This document shows, in pieces, positions 35,554 to 46,137 of a stretch of DNA of 64,000 bases (position 1 is the first letter of the stretch; each line of letters starts with the position of its first letter). The notes under the pieces are model-generated. The model did no database searches, was not told the DNA's origin, and saw only the letters and a program-made list of their open reading frames with translations. The translations under genes were made by a program, and so were the position numbers. Where the stretch lies: NCBI RefSeq assembly GCF_020023735.2, contig NZ_CP076444.2, forward strand, positions 1,937,501 through 2,001,500. Reading direction: 5' to 3'. This stretch comes from Mycoavidus sp. HKI (lineage in GTDB: Bacteria > Pseudomonadota > Gammaproteobacteria > Burkholderiales > Burkholderiaceae).

Positions 35554-36471
35554 TTATACAAAAGCCGTTTGCACATCAAAGGCAAAACCACGAGGCGCTT
35601 TGTGTACATCCTCAAAGGTCACAATCTCATAAGCGTCTTCGTGCGCAAACAGCTCACGCAATAATGCATTGTTAAGCTTATGGCCCGATTTATAAGCCTC
35701 ATAAGAAGCCAACAGCGGGTGACCCGCTACATATAAATCGCCAATCGCATCCAGCATTTTGTGCTTCACGAATTCATCTTCATAGCGTAAGCCATCGTTA
35801 TTCAAGATGCGATATTCATCGAGCACAATGGCGTTGTCCATACTGCCGCCGCGCGCTAAACCCAACTCGCGCATCGCTTCCACTTCATGCGCAAAGCCAA
35901 AAGTCCGCGCGCGCGCGATTTCGCGCACATAGGAGGTATCCGCAAAATCAACCACTAGCTTCTGGCCTGTTTTGTCAACGGCAGGATGGTGAAAGTCAAT
36001 CGTAAATTTAAGCTTAAAACCAAAGTATGGATCGAAGCAGGCGAATTTATCGCCATCGCGCACCTCAATTCGCCGTTTAATTTTGATGAATTTTTTGGCA
36101 GCGTTTTGCTCTTCAATGCCAGCTGACTGCAATAAAAAGATAAAAGAAGCGGCGCTGCCATCCATAATTGGAATTTCTTCAGCGGTCACATCGACGTAAA
36201 GATTATCAATCCCAAGCCCGGCACAAGCCGACATCAGATGCTCAATGGTTGAAATGCGCGCGCCCTCTTTTTGCAGCACTGAGGCTAGCCTAGTATCGCC
36301 GATGCTAGAGGCAGAGGCTGGAATTTCAACTGGCGGCATCAGATCAATGCGCGTAAACACGATACCCGTATGAACTGCTGCAGGACGTAGCGTAAGCTCG
36401 ACCTTGCGACCAGAATGCAATCCGATGCCAACGGTTCTGACAATGGATTTAATTGTGCGCTGCTTTAGCAT
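35554..36471 (-). CDS. lpxC: UDP-3-O-acyl-N-acetylglucosamine deacetylase
   Basis: LpxC (305 aa) is the zinc-dependent deacetylase that commits UDP-acyl-GlcNAc to lipid A synthesis. ATG 36471 gives [21 protein letters not shown] (start of the family signature). The zinc and catalytic motifs are present: [17 protein letters not shown] with the ligand histidine (about residue 77), [11 protein letters not shown] with the catalytic-loop glutamate just before it, and [21 protein letters not shown] near the C-terminus (second histidine ligand and general acid). It is the last gene of the dcw cluster, 177 bp after ftsZ; the spacer holds a weak terminator and a 36-bp palindrome that may control it separately. 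Confidence 0.97.
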   Translation of the reverse strand: MLKQRTIKSIVRTVGIGLHSGRKVELTLRPAAVHTGIVFTRIDLMPPVEIPASASSIGDTRLASVLQKEGARISTIEHLMSACAGLGIDNLYVDVTAEEIPIMDGSAASFIFLLQSAGIEEQNAAKKFIKIKRRIEVRDGDKFACFDPYFGFKLKFTIDFHHPAVDKTGQKLVVDFADTSYVREIARARTFGFAHEVEAMRELGLARGGSMDNAIVLDEYRILNNDGLRYEDEFVKHKMLDAIGDLYVAGHPLLASYEAYKSGHKLNNALLRELFAHEDAYEIVTFEDVHKAPRGFAFDVQTAFV

Positions 36472-36500
36472 ATTTAATATTTATAATCGAAAACCTTGGA

Positions 36501-36536
36501 CCAATAGGTTGAATTATACTCAATTCAGCCTATTGG
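36501..36536 (-). promoter_or_regulatory. 36-bp palindrome upstream of lpxC, overlapping a TATAAT
   Basis: CCAATAGG and its complement CCTATTGG close a 15-bp stem with one mismatch around a 6-nt loop. On the minus strand the loop and right arm include TATAAT, 30-35 bp upstream of the lpxC start. No convincing -35 box at 16-18 bp is visible. It could be a promoter/operator or an mRNA hairpin in the 5' leader. Confidence 0.5.
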
Positions 36537-36565
36537 CTTTTATCAAACTGTTGCGCACTGTTACC

Positions 36566-36599
36566 AAAAGCAAACGAGCGCAGTCCCCCTCCCGTTTGC
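36566..36599 (-). terminator. Weak intrinsic terminator candidate after ftsZ
   Basis: On the minus strand GCAAACG (36593-36599) pairs with CGTTTGC (36570-36576), followed by TTTT. The loop is long (16 nt) and the T-run short, so termination is probably partial. It lies about 50 bp beyond the ftsZ stop, before the lpxC promoter region. Confidence 0.4.
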
Positions 36600-36648
36600 C
36601 ATCCGTAGCGCTTAAGGGGAGTGGCTTGGTCAGCCGCGGCGCCGTTCG

Positions 36649-37830
36649 TCAATCCGCCTGATTACGCAAAAAGGCCGGAATATCATATCGATCCACGCCT
36701 TTTTTCTCTAGCGCGCTAACATGAGCAGACGCCGTCTCACGCGAGCTGCGCCAAACGGCAGGGGTATCCAGCGCACCATAGTCGGTTGTATTCGATAACG
36801 GGGCGTGAGCCACGTTCACCGGTACATTATCCGTTCCCGTTCTTAATAGGGTCATCGGCACGGCTTGTGCTTTTTTGGCAGTCCGGCCTAAACCTGTTGC
36901 CACTACGGTGACCCGCAGCGCCTCACCCATGGCATCATCATAAACCGTGCCAAAGATCACCGTTGCATCTTCAGCAGCGTAGCTTTTGATGGTATTCATC
37001 ACTTCGCGTGTTTCAGATAGGCGCAATGAACGGCTGGCGGTGATATTCACGAGCACACCACGCGCCCCCGACAAATCAACCCCTTCCAGCAATGGGCTGG
37101 CCACCGCTTGTTCTGCCGCCAGACGTGCGCGGTCAATGCCGGCGATGGTGGCCGTACCCATCATCGCTTTGCCTTGTTCGCCCATGACCGTTTTCACGTC
37201 TTCAAAGTCAACGTTGACTAGACCTTCGACATTGATGATTTCTGCAATACCGGCGACAGCGTTGTGCAGCACGTCATCCGCACACTGAAAACATTTGTCC
37301 ATCTCAGCATCATCGCCCATGACGTCAAAGAGCTTATCGTTGAGCACGACAATCAATGAATCCACTTGCGCTTCAAGCGCTTGCGAGCCGGCCTCAGCGA
37401 TACGCATCCGCTTGCCCCCTTCAAATTCAAAGGGCTTGGAGACGACACCAACAGTCAGAATGCCCATTTCCTTGGCGATTTGCGCCACCACTGGGGCCGC
37501 TCCGGTGCCGGTGCCTCCGCCCATGCCTGCGGTGATAAAGACCATATGCGCACCGCGCAAACAATCGGCGATGCGCTCACGTGCTTCTTCGGCAGCAGCT
37601 TGCCCCATTTCAGGTTTAGCGCCCGCGCCCAGACCCGTCTTGCCAAGTTGAATCACATGCGCGGCTTGTGAGCGCATCAAGGCTTGCGCATCGGTATTCA
37701 TACACAAAAAATCCACCCCTTGCACGCCGCGGTTAATCATGTGCTGCACCGCATTGCCGCCTGCTCCGCCCACGCCTACCACCTTAATGATGGTACCGCT
37801 GGTTTCCGTTTCCAGCATTTCAAATTCCAT
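36649..37830 (-). CDS. ftsZ: Cell division GTPase FtsZ
   Basis: FtsZ (393 aa) polymerises into the cytokinetic ring. The GTP-binding tubulin signature GGGTGTGAAPVVA (about residues 105-117) and the N-terminal IIKVVGVGGAGGNAVQHM are intact, as is the catalytic T7-type loop region NVDFEDVKTVM (about 207-217). The C-terminus RYDIPAFLRNQAD is the conserved peptide that binds FtsA and ZipA. ATG 37830 starts MEFEMLETETSGT. A 130-bp spacer with a hairpin plus T-run separates it from ftsA, so ftsZ may have its own promoter, as in other proteobacteria. Confidence 0.98.
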   Translation of the reverse strand: MEFEMLETETSGTIIKVVGVGGAGGNAVQHMINRGVQGVDFLCMNTDAQALMRSQAAHVIQLGKTGLGAGAKPEMGQAAAEEARERIADCLRGAHMVFITAGMGGGTGTGAAPVVAQIAKEMGILTVGVVSKPFEFEGGKRMRIAEAGSQALEAQVDSLIVVLNDKLFDVMGDDAEMDKCFQCADDVLHNAVAGIAEIINVEGLVNVDFEDVKTVMGEQGKAMMGTATIAGIDRARLAAEQAVASPLLEGVDLSGARGVLVNITASRSLRLSETREVMNTIKSYAAEDATVIFGTVYDDAMGEALRVTVVATGLGRTAKKAQAVPMTLLRTGTDNVPVNVAHAPLSNTTDYGALDTPAVWRSSRETASAHVSALEKKGVDRYDIPAFLRNQAD

Positions 37831-37897
37831 TATGATTCTCCATCAAAATTAAATTAACTTAAACTTTTCAAACTCTAACTGGCCTTTTCGATGTTTT

Positions 37898-37916
37898 AAA
37901 AAAGCGTGCGCCACGC
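37898..37916 (-). terminator. Short hairpin plus T6 in ftsA-ftsZ spacer (attenuator-like)
   Basis: On the minus strand GCGTG-GCG-CACGC is followed at once by TTTTTT (plus strand A-run 37898-37903). The stem is only 5 bp but GC-rich. It lies between the ftsA stop (37961) and the ftsZ start (37830) and could reduce read-through from the upstream division genes. Confidence 0.4.
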
Positions 37917-37960
37917 GCTCGCTTGCCACCTCTAAGATCCACTTTTCCCTGTTAATTTTT

Positions 37961-39190
37961 TTAAAAACTGCGCAAAAACCACTCCTTCATCCGCGTCCAA
38001 ACCTGTGCGGCCGAACCCGCGCGCACAGCAACTTTGCGGCCCCTTATCCGTTGTGCATGTCCTTCGAGTAACAGCCCCATGGCCGTTGCATAACGCGGGC
38101 TACGCACGACATCAGCCAAACCGCCGAGATAATGAGGAATGCCAATACGTACAGGTTTCAAGAAAATATCCTCACCCAACTCGATCATGCCGGCCATTAG
38201 CGCTGCGCCGCCGGTTAAAACTACACCGGAAGACAATATTTCTTCGTAGCCGGATTCCCGCACAACTTGTTGCACCAGTGAAAAAAGTTCTTCAATGCGC
38301 GGCTCAATCACCGCTGCTAGCGCCTGCCGAGACAGCATGCGCGGGCCACGCTCGCCAAGACCTGGGACTTCGATCATTTCATTTGGATCAGCCAAGACCT
38401 GTTTAGCAATGCCATGGCACACCTTAACGTCTTCTGCATCTGGCGTAGGGGTGCGTAAAGCCATCGCGATATCGCTGGTGATTTGATCGCCGGCAATTGG
38501 AATCACCGCCGTGTGCCGAATTGCGCCTTCAGCAAAAATAGCGATATCCGTCGTGCCACCACCAATGTCAACTAACACCACGCCTAGCTCTTTCTCATCT
38601 TCGGTGAGCACCGCTAGACTTGAGGCTAAGGGCTGTAAAATCAGATCATTCACTTCAAGCCCACACCGCCGCACGCATTTGACGATGTTTTGCGCCGCCG
38701 AGACCGCGCCTGTCACGATATGCACTTTCACCTCAAGCCGAATGCCGCTCATGCCAATCGGTTCGCGCACATCCTCTTGCCCATCGATAATGAATTCCTG
38801 GGTGAGGATGTGCAGCACTTGCTGATCGGTCGGAATATTGATGGCTTTGGCCGTTTCGATGACACGAGAAACATCGGCTGACATCACTTCTTTGTCTTTG
38901 ATCGCCACCATGCCGCTCGAATTAAAGCTGCGGATATGGCTACCCGCAATGCCGGTGAAAACATTCGCGATTTTGCAATCCGCCATGAGCTCAGCTTCTT
39001 CGAGCGCGCGCTGAATCGACTGTACCGTGGCCTCAATGTTGACCACCACCCCTTTTTTGAGTCCTTTCGAGTCACTTTGGCCAAGACCGATCACTTCGTA
39101 GCGGCCCTCGCCCTTTTGTTCAGCCACCACCGCGACCACTTTCGAGGTGCCGATGTCAAGTGCGACTAATAGGTCTTGATAATCTTTCAT
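37961..39190 (-). CDS. ftsA: Cell division protein FtsA
   Basis: FtsA (409 aa) is the actin-like protein that tethers FtsZ to the inner membrane. ATG 39190 gives MKDYQDLLVALDIGTSKVVAVV with the phosphate-1 motif. The ATP-binding set is complete: GVVLVDIGGGTTDIAIF (phosphate-2, about residues 203-219) and SSGVVLTGGAALMAGM (adenosine motif, about 333-348). The extreme C-terminus (VWTRMKEWFLRSF) is the amphipathic membrane-targeting helix. It lies 52 bp after ftsQ in the usual ftsQ-ftsA-ftsZ order. Confidence 0.98.
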   Translation of the reverse strand: MKDYQDLLVALDIGTSKVVAVVAEQKGEGRYEVIGLGQSDSKGLKKGVVVNIEATVQSIQRALEEAELMADCKIANVFTGIAGSHIRSFNSSGMVAIKDKEVMSADVSRVIETAKAINIPTDQQVLHILTQEFIIDGQEDVREPIGMSGIRLEVKVHIVTGAVSAAQNIVKCVRRCGLEVNDLILQPLASSLAVLTEDEKELGVVLVDIGGGTTDIAIFAEGAIRHTAVIPIAGDQITSDIAMALRTPTPDAEDVKVCHGIAKQVLADPNEMIEVPGLGERGPRMLSRQALAAVIEPRIEELFSLVQQVVRESGYEEILSSGVVLTGGAALMAGMIELGEDIFLKPVRIGIPHYLGGLADVVRSPRYATAMGLLLEGHAQRIRGRKVAVRAGSAAQVWTRMKEWFLRSF

Positions 39191-39242
39191 AGGATCAATT
39201 AAAGCAGTAGTAAAGTGTCCAGCCTATTTAAGCGTATGAGCG

Positions 39243-39992
39243 CTATTTTGGGCGGTCGATAAATTTCATCCCAGCAGCACGAATTGCAAAACCATTTGGA
39301 TAGCGTAAGTCGGCATATTCAATCTGAGAGCCCCATTGCGTGGTCATATAGTGCCAGGCAGCAACCAAGCGGCTACAACGTTTCGCTAACGTGTCCATAT
39401 TTAAGTCTTCACTCTGCTCACGGCCGAGTTCAATGCGCATGCCACTGGCAAGCTCAACGCTCCACGCATAGCGAGACGATAAAGTGACCTCTTGCACCTG
39501 GACACCAAGTGGGGCAAACCAGCGTTTAAAATCGTGATAGCGCGCCACCACCTGCTGCTCGCTGCCCGGCGGCCCGTTAAACGCGAGCAAATCATCGCCG
39601 GCTTCCGCCGGATTGGCGGTGAAACGCTCGCCTTGCGTACTGACCAACCAATCACTACCCCATGTGCCAAGCGGCTTATATTCATCGAGCGCTACGCTGA
39701 GCCGATTAGGCCAAATGCGCCGTACGCTCGCGTGGCGCACCCATGGCATGGCCTCAAAAGCGGTGCGGGCGGCATCCAAATCCACCGTAAAAAAATTACC
39801 CCGCAACTGACTCATCGCGGCGCGCGCGCCTTGCATATTGAAGTGGCTCGTATCCCCTTCAATGCGCAACGCTCGCAGCACAAACACCGGTTGCCGATTT
39901 AACCAGTACGCCAAACCCACCAGCAATAGCAACGCACCGCACGCGCTCAGCAGATTAGCGAGTAAGTTGAGTTGACGAAGGTTGTGCCACAT
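39243..39992 (-). CDS. ftsQ: Cell division protein FtsQ
   Basis: FtsQ (249 aa) is a bitopic divisome scaffold that binds FtsB and FtsL in the periplasm. The single membrane helix is at about residues 10-30 (ANLLSACGALLLLVGLAYWL). A POTRA domain follows, starting FVLRALRIEGDTSHFN, with the conserved MPWVRHASVRRIWPNRLSV, and a beta domain extends to the C-terminus. The start gives MWHNLRQLNLLAN, normal for beta-proteobacteria. The spacing of 15 bp from ddl and 52 bp to ftsA supports one transcript. Confidence 0.95.
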   Translation of the reverse strand: MWHNLRQLNLLANLLSACGALLLLVGLAYWLNRQPVFVLRALRIEGDTSHFNMQGARAAMSQLRGNFFTVDLDAARTAFEAMPWVRHASVRRIWPNRLSVALDEYKPLGTWGSDWLVSTQGERFTANPAEAGDDLLAFNGPPGSEQQVVARYHDFKRWFAPLGVQVQEVTLSSRYAWSVELASGMRIELGREQSEDLNMDTLAKRCSRLVAAWHYMTTQWGSQIEYADLRYPNGFAIRAAGMKFIDRPK

Positions 39993-40007
39993 TTTGCGCG
40001 GATCTTT

Positions 40008-40937
40008 TTAGACTAAGGTGAGAGACAGCGCATGCAGCATTAATTCGTCATAACTGATCCCGATGGCAGCTGCCGCCTTGGGGATCAGCGAGTGACTGGT
40101 CATGCCTGGCACTGTATTGCCCTCTAAAAACCAAGCCTTACCATTGGCGTCAAGCATAAAATCTATCCGTCCCCAACCCTTGCCGCCGAGTACTTTGAAG
40201 GCATGGCGGGCGAGTTCCAGCAGGCGTTTTTCCTCGGCGCTCGCCAGCCCGCAAGGAACAATATATTGGGTATCTTCAGCAAGATATTTGGCGTGATAAT
40301 CGTAAAATTCACTGGCGGGTATGATTTTTATGATCGGCAGGTCAAGCCCCTCGACAAGCGATATCGTATATTCACCCCCGCCGTCGATGCCTTTTTCAAC
40401 CAGCACAACGGGCTCATGATGAGCAATTTCCGCCAGTGCCGCGGCTAATCGATCCGCTGTTTTCACTTTGCTAATGGCAATACTTGACCCTTCGTTGGCG
40501 GCCTTCACGAAAAGAGGTAAGCCGAGTTGAGTGGCGATCTCTTGCGCGCGGGCTTCGTAGTTTTCACCTCGCAGCACCACCTCAAACGGGGGCGTGGGTA
40601 CGCCGCTTTGCTGCCAGATCCATTTGCTGCGCACCTTATCCATCATCAAGGCGCAACCCAACACCCCAGAACCGGTACAAGGAATACCGAGAAATTTCAG
40701 CGCACCTTGGACCGTGCCATTCTCGCCATCCCCGCCATGCAGCACGTTAAAAACGCGTGCAAACCCCTCTTCCTTTAGCGCGAAAAGTGGCCGCTCGCTA
40801 GGATCGAATAGCCAAGCATCCACGCCGCGCGCGCGCAACGCAGCTAATACCGCCTGCCCAGAATTCAACGATACGCCACGCTCGGCGGACTCGCCACCGC
40901 ATAGCACCGCAACCTTGCCAAATATTTTTGGATCCAT
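40008..40937 (-). CDS. ddl: D-alanine--D-alanine ligase
   Basis: Ddl (309 aa) joins two D-alanines using ATP for the peptidoglycan stem peptide. ATG 40937 is chosen ([23 protein letters not shown], first part), matching the family N-terminus with AGAGG upstream; a longer frame to 40988 would overlap murC. ATP-grasp features are visible: [18 protein letters not shown] (about residues 59-76), [15 protein letters not shown] (ATP loop), [26 protein letters not shown] (in part) with the metal ligands. The gene sits in its standard place between murC and ftsQ. Confidence 0.97.
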   Translation of the reverse strand: MDPKIFGKVAVLCGGESAERGVSLNSGQAVLAALRARGVDAWLFDPSERPLFALKEEGFARVFNVLHGGDGENGTVQGALKFLGIPCTGSGVLGCALMMDKVRSKWIWQQSGVPTPPFEVVLRGENYEARAQEIATQLGLPLFVKAANEGSSIAISKVKTADRLAAALAEIAHHEPVVLVEKGIDGGGEYTISLVEGLDLPIIKIIPASEFYDYHAKYLAEDTQYIVPCGLASAEEKRLLELARHAFKVLGGKGWGRIDFMLDANGKAWFLEGNTVPGMTSHSLIPKAAAAIGISYDELMLHALSLTLV

Positions 40938-40963
40938 GATTGATCTATCCTCTGCCTCTAATT

Positions 40964-42352
40964 TCAAATATGCGACTGCGTTAGCCACACCGGGACATAA
41001 CCCATCGAGCCTGCCCCCATCGTAATCACAACATCACCGGCTCGCGCCTGCTGGGTAATCGCCTCGGGCATCGCCTCGATGGTCTCAGCAAAGACAGCGT
41101 CTACCTTACCCAGCGCACGAAGTGCGCGCACCAAGGCCTGTCCATCGGCCGCGGTGATAGGCTCCTCACCGGCCGAATACACTTCTGTGAGGATGGCTGC
41201 ATCCGCACTAGAAAGCACTTTAACGAAATCCTCAAAGCAATCGCGGGTACGCGTAAAACGGTGCGGTTGAAAAGCCAGCACTAGCCGCCGCCCAACAAAA
41301 GCGCCGCGCGCAGCCTCAATCGTGGCCGCCATTTCGACCGGATGATGGCCATAGTCATCAATCAAGGTATAACTGCCACCAGCGCTTAGCGGGATTTCTC
41401 CATAGCGCTGAAAGCGGCGGTCTACACCCGTAAACTCTGCCAGCGCTTGGCAAATAGCCTCATCGGCCACCTCCAGTTCAGTGGCAATCGCAATCGCCGC
41501 TAAAGCATTACGGACATTGTGCAGGCCCGGCAGATTCAACTCGATGGCCAAGGGCGCAGCATCTGCGCGCAGAACAGTAAAGTGCATACGGCCGGCCTCG
41601 GCGCGAATCTCCACGGCGCGTACCTGAGCCTGCTCCGACAGTCCATAACGCACAATCGGCTTAGTCACGGCAGGCAAAATCTCGCACACATGCGGGTCGT
41701 CAACGCATAACACCGCAATACCGTAAAACGGCAAGCGCTGCGTAAATTCGATAAAGGCTTGCTTCAGTTTTGTAAAATCATGTCCATACGTCTCCATATG
41801 GTCCATATCAATATTGGTGATGACTTCGATCACGGGGAACAGGTTCAGAAAAGAAGCATCTGATTCGTCTGCCTCGGCCACAATAAAATCACCGGCGCCA
41901 AGCCGGGCATTCGCGCCGGCACTATTTAATCGTCCGCCAATCACAAAAGTTGGGTCGAACCCACCTCGCGCCAGAACACTTGCCACTAAGCTCGTGGTGG
42001 TGGTTTTGCCGTGCGTGCCGGCAATCGCAATACCCTGCTTTAAGCGCATCAATTCGGCTAGCATCGCAGCGCGCGGCACCAGCGGAATGCCACGTTGACG
42101 GGCTGCTAGCATTTCCGGGTTATCTGCGCGGATCGCGCTAGACACCACCACCGCGTTGGCCTCTCCAATATGCTCAGCCTGATGACCCAATGCGATGCGC
42201 GCACCTAATGCCGCCAAGCGATCCGTGACTGCGGTCCGATTTAAGTCGGAACCGCTGACGCAATACCCTAGATTTAACAGCACTTCGGCAATGCCGCTCA
42301 TGCCCGAGCCACCAATGCCGACAAAATGAATGTTTTTAACGACATGCTTCAT
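40964..42352 (-). CDS. murC: UDP-N-acetylmuramate--L-alanine ligase
   Basis: MurC (462 aa) adds L-alanine to UDP-MurNAc, the first stem-peptide step. The N-terminus [19 protein letters not shown] is the UDP-binding signature, followed by the ATP P-loop [16 protein letters not shown] (about residues 109-124). Further Mur-ligase motifs are [12 protein letters not shown] and the central [13 protein letters not shown] and [14 protein letters not shown], whose histidines are typical of MurC. Its start overlaps the murG stop by 4 nt (ATGA), so the two are coupled; ddl follows after 26 bp. Confidence 0.97.
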   Translation of the reverse strand: MKHVVKNIHFVGIGGSGMSGIAEVLLNLGYCVSGSDLNRTAVTDRLAALGARIALGHQAEHIGEANAVVVSSAIRADNPEMLAARQRGIPLVPRAAMLAELMRLKQGIAIAGTHGKTTTTSLVASVLARGGFDPTFVIGGRLNSAGANARLGAGDFIVAEADESDASFLNLFPVIEVITNIDMDHMETYGHDFTKLKQAFIEFTQRLPFYGIAVLCVDDPHVCEILPAVTKPIVRYGLSEQAQVRAVEIRAEAGRMHFTVLRADAAPLAIELNLPGLHNVRNALAAIAIATELEVADEAICQALAEFTGVDRRFQRYGEIPLSAGGSYTLIDDYGHHPVEMAATIEAARGAFVGRRLVLAFQPHRFTRTRDCFEDFVKVLSSADAAILTEVYSAGEEPITAADGQALVRALRALGKVDAVFAETIEAMPEAITQQARAGDVVITMGAGSMGYVPVWLTQSHI

Positions 42353-43446
42353 AGCTGTCCCTTATTGCGTTCAGCCACCGCTAAACAAATTTTGCTCACT
42401 TGCTCGGCTGCATCAGGTTTAGCCAGCAGGCGCGCACGCTCAGCCATTTGGCTTAAGGCCTCACGGGTTTGTGTTTTCAGCCAAGCCGCCAGCTTGTCTG
42501 CCGACAACTCGCGCTGCTGAATCATCACGGCGGCTCCATGCGTAGATAAAAACGCCGCATTGGTTGTTTGGTGATCATCTACCGCATGTGGAAACGGCAC
42601 CAAGAGGGCCGCGACCCCGACTGCGGCAATTTCTGCAATCGTCATCGCGCCGGCCCGGCAGATCACCAAATCAGCATCGGCATACGCCTGCGCCATATCT
42701 TCAATAAACGGCGTCAATTCAATTTGTTCATGATCGTGCAAACCAGCGGCGGCATAATTTGCCCGCAAAGCATCAATCTGCCGCACGCCCGCTTGATGCA
42801 CGACATGCGGCTGCTCATCGACAGCTAAAGCGCTGAGCGCGCGCGGCACAACCTCATTGAGTGCCGCCGCGCCTAAACTGCCACCGACCACCAATAAGCG
42901 CAATCGACCACTCCGCTGCCGATAGCGTTGCGCTGGCTCAGGCAAGGCCATCAGCGCATCGCGTAGTGGATTACCGGTCCATTCGGCACGCGGCAAGACA
43001 TCTGGAAACGCAACCAACACCCGACGCGCAATTTTGGCAAGCACTCGGTTCGCCAGCCCAGCAATTGAGTTTTGTTCATGCAAAATAAATGGGCGGCCGC
43101 TGAGTACAGCCATCACGCCGGCCGGGAAACTAATATAGCCACCCATCCCGAGCACCACAGTCGGTTTAATTTTTGCCAGCACACGCAGGCTTTGCCAAGC
43201 CGCGCGTAGTAAATTAATCGGCAGCATTAACTTGGTGCGCAAACCCTTGCCGCGCAGCCCGCTAAAGCGCACAAATTCAATTGGAATACCGTGCTTGGGC
43301 ACCAGCGCAGCCTCCATGCCCGTGGGATTGCCAAGCCAGACAACATGCCAGCCATGACGGCGCATCCGATGGGCGACGGCTAGCCCCGGAAACACATGCC
43401 CTCCCGTGCCTCCTGCCACAATCAGCAAAGTGCGCGCATTACTCAT
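42349..43446 (-). CDS. murG: UDP-GlcNAc:lipid I N-acetylglucosaminyltransferase
   Basis: MurG (365 aa) is a peripheral membrane GT28 glycosyltransferase that converts lipid I to lipid II on the cytoplasmic face. The N-terminal G loop is [19 protein letters not shown] (about residues 7-25), and the acceptor-domain second loop is [14 protein letters not shown]. The C-terminal donor domain carries [16 protein letters not shown] and the UDP-GlcNAc motif [22 protein letters not shown] (in part). Start and stop each share a 4-nt overlap with ftsW and murC respectively. Confidence 0.97.
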   Translation of the reverse strand: MSNARTLLIVAGGTGGHVFPGLAVAHRMRRHGWHVVWLGNPTGMEAALVPKHGIPIEFVRFSGLRGKGLRTKLMLPINLLRAAWQSLRVLAKIKPTVVLGMGGYISFPAGVMAVLSGRPFILHEQNSIAGLANRVLAKIARRVLVAFPDVLPRAEWTGNPLRDALMALPEPAQRYRQRSGRLRLLVVGGSLGAAALNEVVPRALSALAVDEQPHVVHQAGVRQIDALRANYAAAGLHDHEQIELTPFIEDMAQAYADADLVICRAGAMTIAEIAAVGVAALLVPFPHAVDDHQTTNAAFLSTHGAAVMIQQRELSADKLAAWLKTQTREALSQMAERARLLAKPDAAEQVSKICLAVAERNKGQL

Positions 43447-44582
43447 ACTTTTCCTCCGCGCATTAAGAGGCGATTTTCATAATCGACCCGCATTAATAGC
43501 GCAAGCGCAATACAATTAAGCAAAATACCTGAGCCGCCATAGCTCACTAGCGGTAGGGTTAACCCTTTAGTCGGCAACAAACCCAGATTGACTCCCATAT
43601 TGATAAAGGCTTGAGCCCCTAGCCACAAGCCAATACCTTTGGCGGCAAGGCCCGCAAATACACGATCTAGCACCAGTGCTTGACGGCCAATTTCGAAGGC
43701 GCGCCGCACCATCCAGTAAAACAGCACAATAACGGCCAACACACCGAAAAAACCCAGCTCTTCGCCAATCACAGCCAGAATGAAATCGGTATGGGCCTCT
43801 GGCAAGTAATTGAGTTTTTCAACGCTGCCGCCTAAACCAACGCCAAACCATTCACCGCGGCCGAAGGCGATCAACGAATGCGTCAACTGGTAGGCTTTAC
43901 CTTGGGCATAACGTTCATCCCACGGATTTAGGTAAGCAAAAATGCGTTCACGCCGCCATGGCGATAACCAAATTAACAAGGTAAAGGTACCCACTACCGT
44001 CAGAGCAATGCCACCAAACCATTTGCCATTCACTCCGCCCAGAAAAAGCACCCCCATCGCAATCACCGCGATCACCATAAAGGCGCCCATATCGGGTTCA
44101 AGCAGCAACAATGCACCGATACACCCTACGGCCAACGCCATGGGCAAAAATCCCTGGCCTAGGCTATGCATTAATTCCTGTTTACGAACGGTGTAATTCG
44201 CGGCATAGACGGTGACTGCGAGTTTCATAATTTCGGAGGGCTGGATATTGAGTAAACCCAGCGAAATCCAACGATGTGCACCGTTAACCCCTTTGCCAAA
44301 TGGAGGAATCAAGACCATCACCAGCAACACCAAGGCGAACAGAAAAAGCTTAGAAGCAAACCGATCCCAAAGTTTAAGCGGCACCCAAAACACACAAAAT
44401 GCCGCCACCATCCCCAGCGACAGCGACACAATATGCCGCAACAAGAAATGATTCGCCTGATAAGAGGCATATTTCGGCGCATCCGGCATCACAATCGATG
44501 CCGAATACACCATCACCAACCCTAGCCCCAGCAGCGTAATGACGGCCCACATCAACGGCGCATCATATTCAAGCAGCTTCAT
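43443..44582 (-). CDS. ftsW: Septal peptidoglycan polymerase FtsW (SEDS family)
   Basis: FtsW (379 aa) is a polytopic SEDS glycosyltransferase that polymerises lipid II at the septum together with FtsI. ATG 44582 gives [14 protein letters not shown] and overlaps the murD stop by 4 nt; the longer frame adds only five residues inside murD. About ten membrane helices are evident. SEDS motifs include [22 protein letters not shown] (in part, about residues 104-125), the extracytoplasmic [19 protein letters not shown] with the catalytic aspartate, and the end motif [20 protein letters not shown]. The location between murD and murG is standard. Confidence 0.97.
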   Translation of the reverse strand: MKLLEYDAPLMWAVITLLGLGLVMVYSASIVMPDAPKYASYQANHFLLRHIVSLSLGMVAAFCVFWVPLKLWDRFASKLFLFALVLLVMVLIPPFGKGVNGAHRWISLGLLNIQPSEIMKLAVTVYAANYTVRKQELMHSLGQGFLPMALAVGCIGALLLLEPDMGAFMVIAVIAMGVLFLGGVNGKWFGGIALTVVGTFTLLIWLSPWRRERIFAYLNPWDERYAQGKAYQLTHSLIAFGRGEWFGVGLGGSVEKLNYLPEAHTDFILAVIGEELGFFGVLAVIVLFYWMVRRAFEIGRQALVLDRVFAGLAAKGIGLWLGAQAFINMGVNLGLLPTKGLTLPLVSYGGSGILLNCIALALLMRVDYENRLLMRGGKV

Positions 44583-46129
44583 AAAACCACTCCGCAAGCA
44601 CTCGCTAGCTCGGCGACTGTCTGCCTGAACACTTGCGCCCGGTGGCGGTAGTCGCGAAACATATCAAAGCTCGCACAAGCCGGCGAGAGCAGAACTGTGT
44701 CGCCCTTTTGGGCCAGGGTGGCGGCCGCGCGGGTCGCATCTATCAAGGTGGCATATTCGTTCAGCGGCACGCCCGTAGCCGCCAATGCCTGCCGCAAACG
44801 CGGCGCATCGCGACCAATCAACATCACGGCCCGGCACCAATCGGCAACAGGAGCGGCGAGTGGCGCAAAATCTTGCCCTTTACCCTCCCCGCCCATAATT
44901 AATACAGTGCGCCGCGCCAAGCCATTCAGGGCAGCAACCGTTGCCCCGACATTGGTGCCCTTACTGTCATCAACAAACTCGACGCCGTTTAAAGAGAGAA
45001 TCGTCTCAACCCGGTGCGGCTCACCATGGTATTCACGCAGGCCATGCATTAGACTGGCTAGCGGCAGGTCGATCGCGCGACATAAGGCCAACGCGGCCAG
45101 CGCATTCGCCGCGTTATGCAAACCACGAATGCGCAATGCCTCAACCGGCATCAGCCGTTTCAGGGCAATCTCATCCGCAACTTTTGCCCGCGGGCGCGCA
45201 CGCGGAGATAGCGGCACCGTGCTGTCAGAAACAGATTCAGCCAGCGCCAACCAGGCCATGCCGTTTTCTTGCGCTAAACCGTAATCCCCATTGATGTGCG
45301 GAGCGTCAAGTCCGAAGCTAATCACCCGCGCCGCTTTTTGCGTCGAGCTGCATAGGTTTTTTTCGCTCTCTTCGCTGACCCAGTCAGAACTTTGCACGAG
45401 CGCCATGATATTCGCATCATCACGATTCAAAATACGCACGGTATGAGCGCCAAAAATACGGCTTTTAGAGGCAATATAGTGTGCCAAACTCTGATGCCAA
45501 TCGAGATGATCTTGCGTGATATTGAGTATCACAGCAGCGTCAGGCGCAAACGTGTAAGCACTTGCCAGCTGAAAACTCGACAGCTCAAGCACCCAAATTT
45601 CGGGCAGCTGATGAGCGTTGAGGGCTTCGGCTAAGCGCTCAAGCAGCGGCGGACCAATATTGCCGGCGATACCCACGCGCCGGCCGGCGCGCTCGCACAA
45701 TAAACCCGTGAGCGCAGTGGTTGTCGTTTTGCCGTTAGTGCCGGTAATCGCGAGCAGTTTCGGCTGATAAGCCTCCATCCTCAGTGCTCGCAACGCCTGT
45801 GCAAAAAATTCAAGCTCTCCCCACAGCGGCACACCACGGGCACGCGCAACCTCAAGCAATGGCGCAAATTCGGGATGCCACGGCGAAATCCCCGGGCTCA
45901 GGGCAACTAACTCAATGCCATCGAGTAATGCTGGCGTTAACTCACCATGGATAAATTCCGCGGCGATCTGTTCTTCTTTAAGCGCTGCCAGTTTAGGCGG
46001 CTCTGCTCGCGTATCGGCAATCCGCACGGCACAACCATAGTGTGCACACCAACGCGCTAAGGCCAGGCCCGAAGCGCCTAGGCCTAGCACTAACACAGCG
46101 GGTTGTTGGAGTTCACCAAACATTGACAT
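44579..46129 (-). CDS. murD: UDP-N-acetylmuramoylalanine--D-glutamate ligase
   Basis: MurD (516 aa) adds D-glutamate to UDP-MurNAc-L-Ala. ATG 46129 is taken ([21 protein letters not shown]), 8 nt after the mraY stop; an ATG two codons later is the alternative, and a much longer frame overlaps mraY. The ATP motif is [18 protein letters not shown], with substrate-binding LELSSFQL and [11 protein letters not shown], and [13 protein letters not shown] near the C-terminal domain. The family tail motif [10 protein letters not shown] appears as [13 protein letters not shown] divergent insert-like stretch (about residues 240-300) makes it somewhat longer than E. coli MurD, as in other Burkholderiales. 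Confidence 0.96.
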   Translation of the reverse strand: MSMFGELQQPAVLVLGLGASGLALARWCAHYGCAVRIADTRAEPPKLAALKEEQIAAEFIHGELTPALLDGIELVALSPGISPWHPEFAPLLEVARARGVPLWGELEFFAQALRALRMEAYQPKLLAITGTNGKTTTTALTGLLCERAGRRVGIAGNIGPPLLERLAEALNAHQLPEIWVLELSSFQLASAYTFAPDAAVILNITQDHLDWHQSLAHYIASKSRIFGAHTVRILNRDDANIMALVQSSDWVSEESEKNLCSSTQKAARVISFGLDAPHINGDYGLAQENGMAWLALAESVSDSTVPLSPRARPRAKVADEIALKRLMPVEALRIRGLHNAANALAALALCRAIDLPLASLMHGLREYHGEPHRVETILSLNGVEFVDDSKGTNVGATVAALNGLARRTVLIMGGEGKGQDFAPLAAPVADWCRAVMLIGRDAPRLRQALAATGVPLNEYATLIDATRAAATLAQKGDTVLLSPACASFDMFRDYRHRAQVFRQTVAELASACGVVL

Positions 46130-46137
46130 AGTTTCTT

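Noticed and set aside
40938..40988. Longer start for Ddl overlapping murC
   Set aside because: ATG 40937 matches the family N-terminus and has a ribosome site; the longer form would only overlap murC.
44583..44597. Five-residue longer FtsW start
   Set aside because: The ATG at 44582 forms the usual ATGA overlap with murD and matches the family start.
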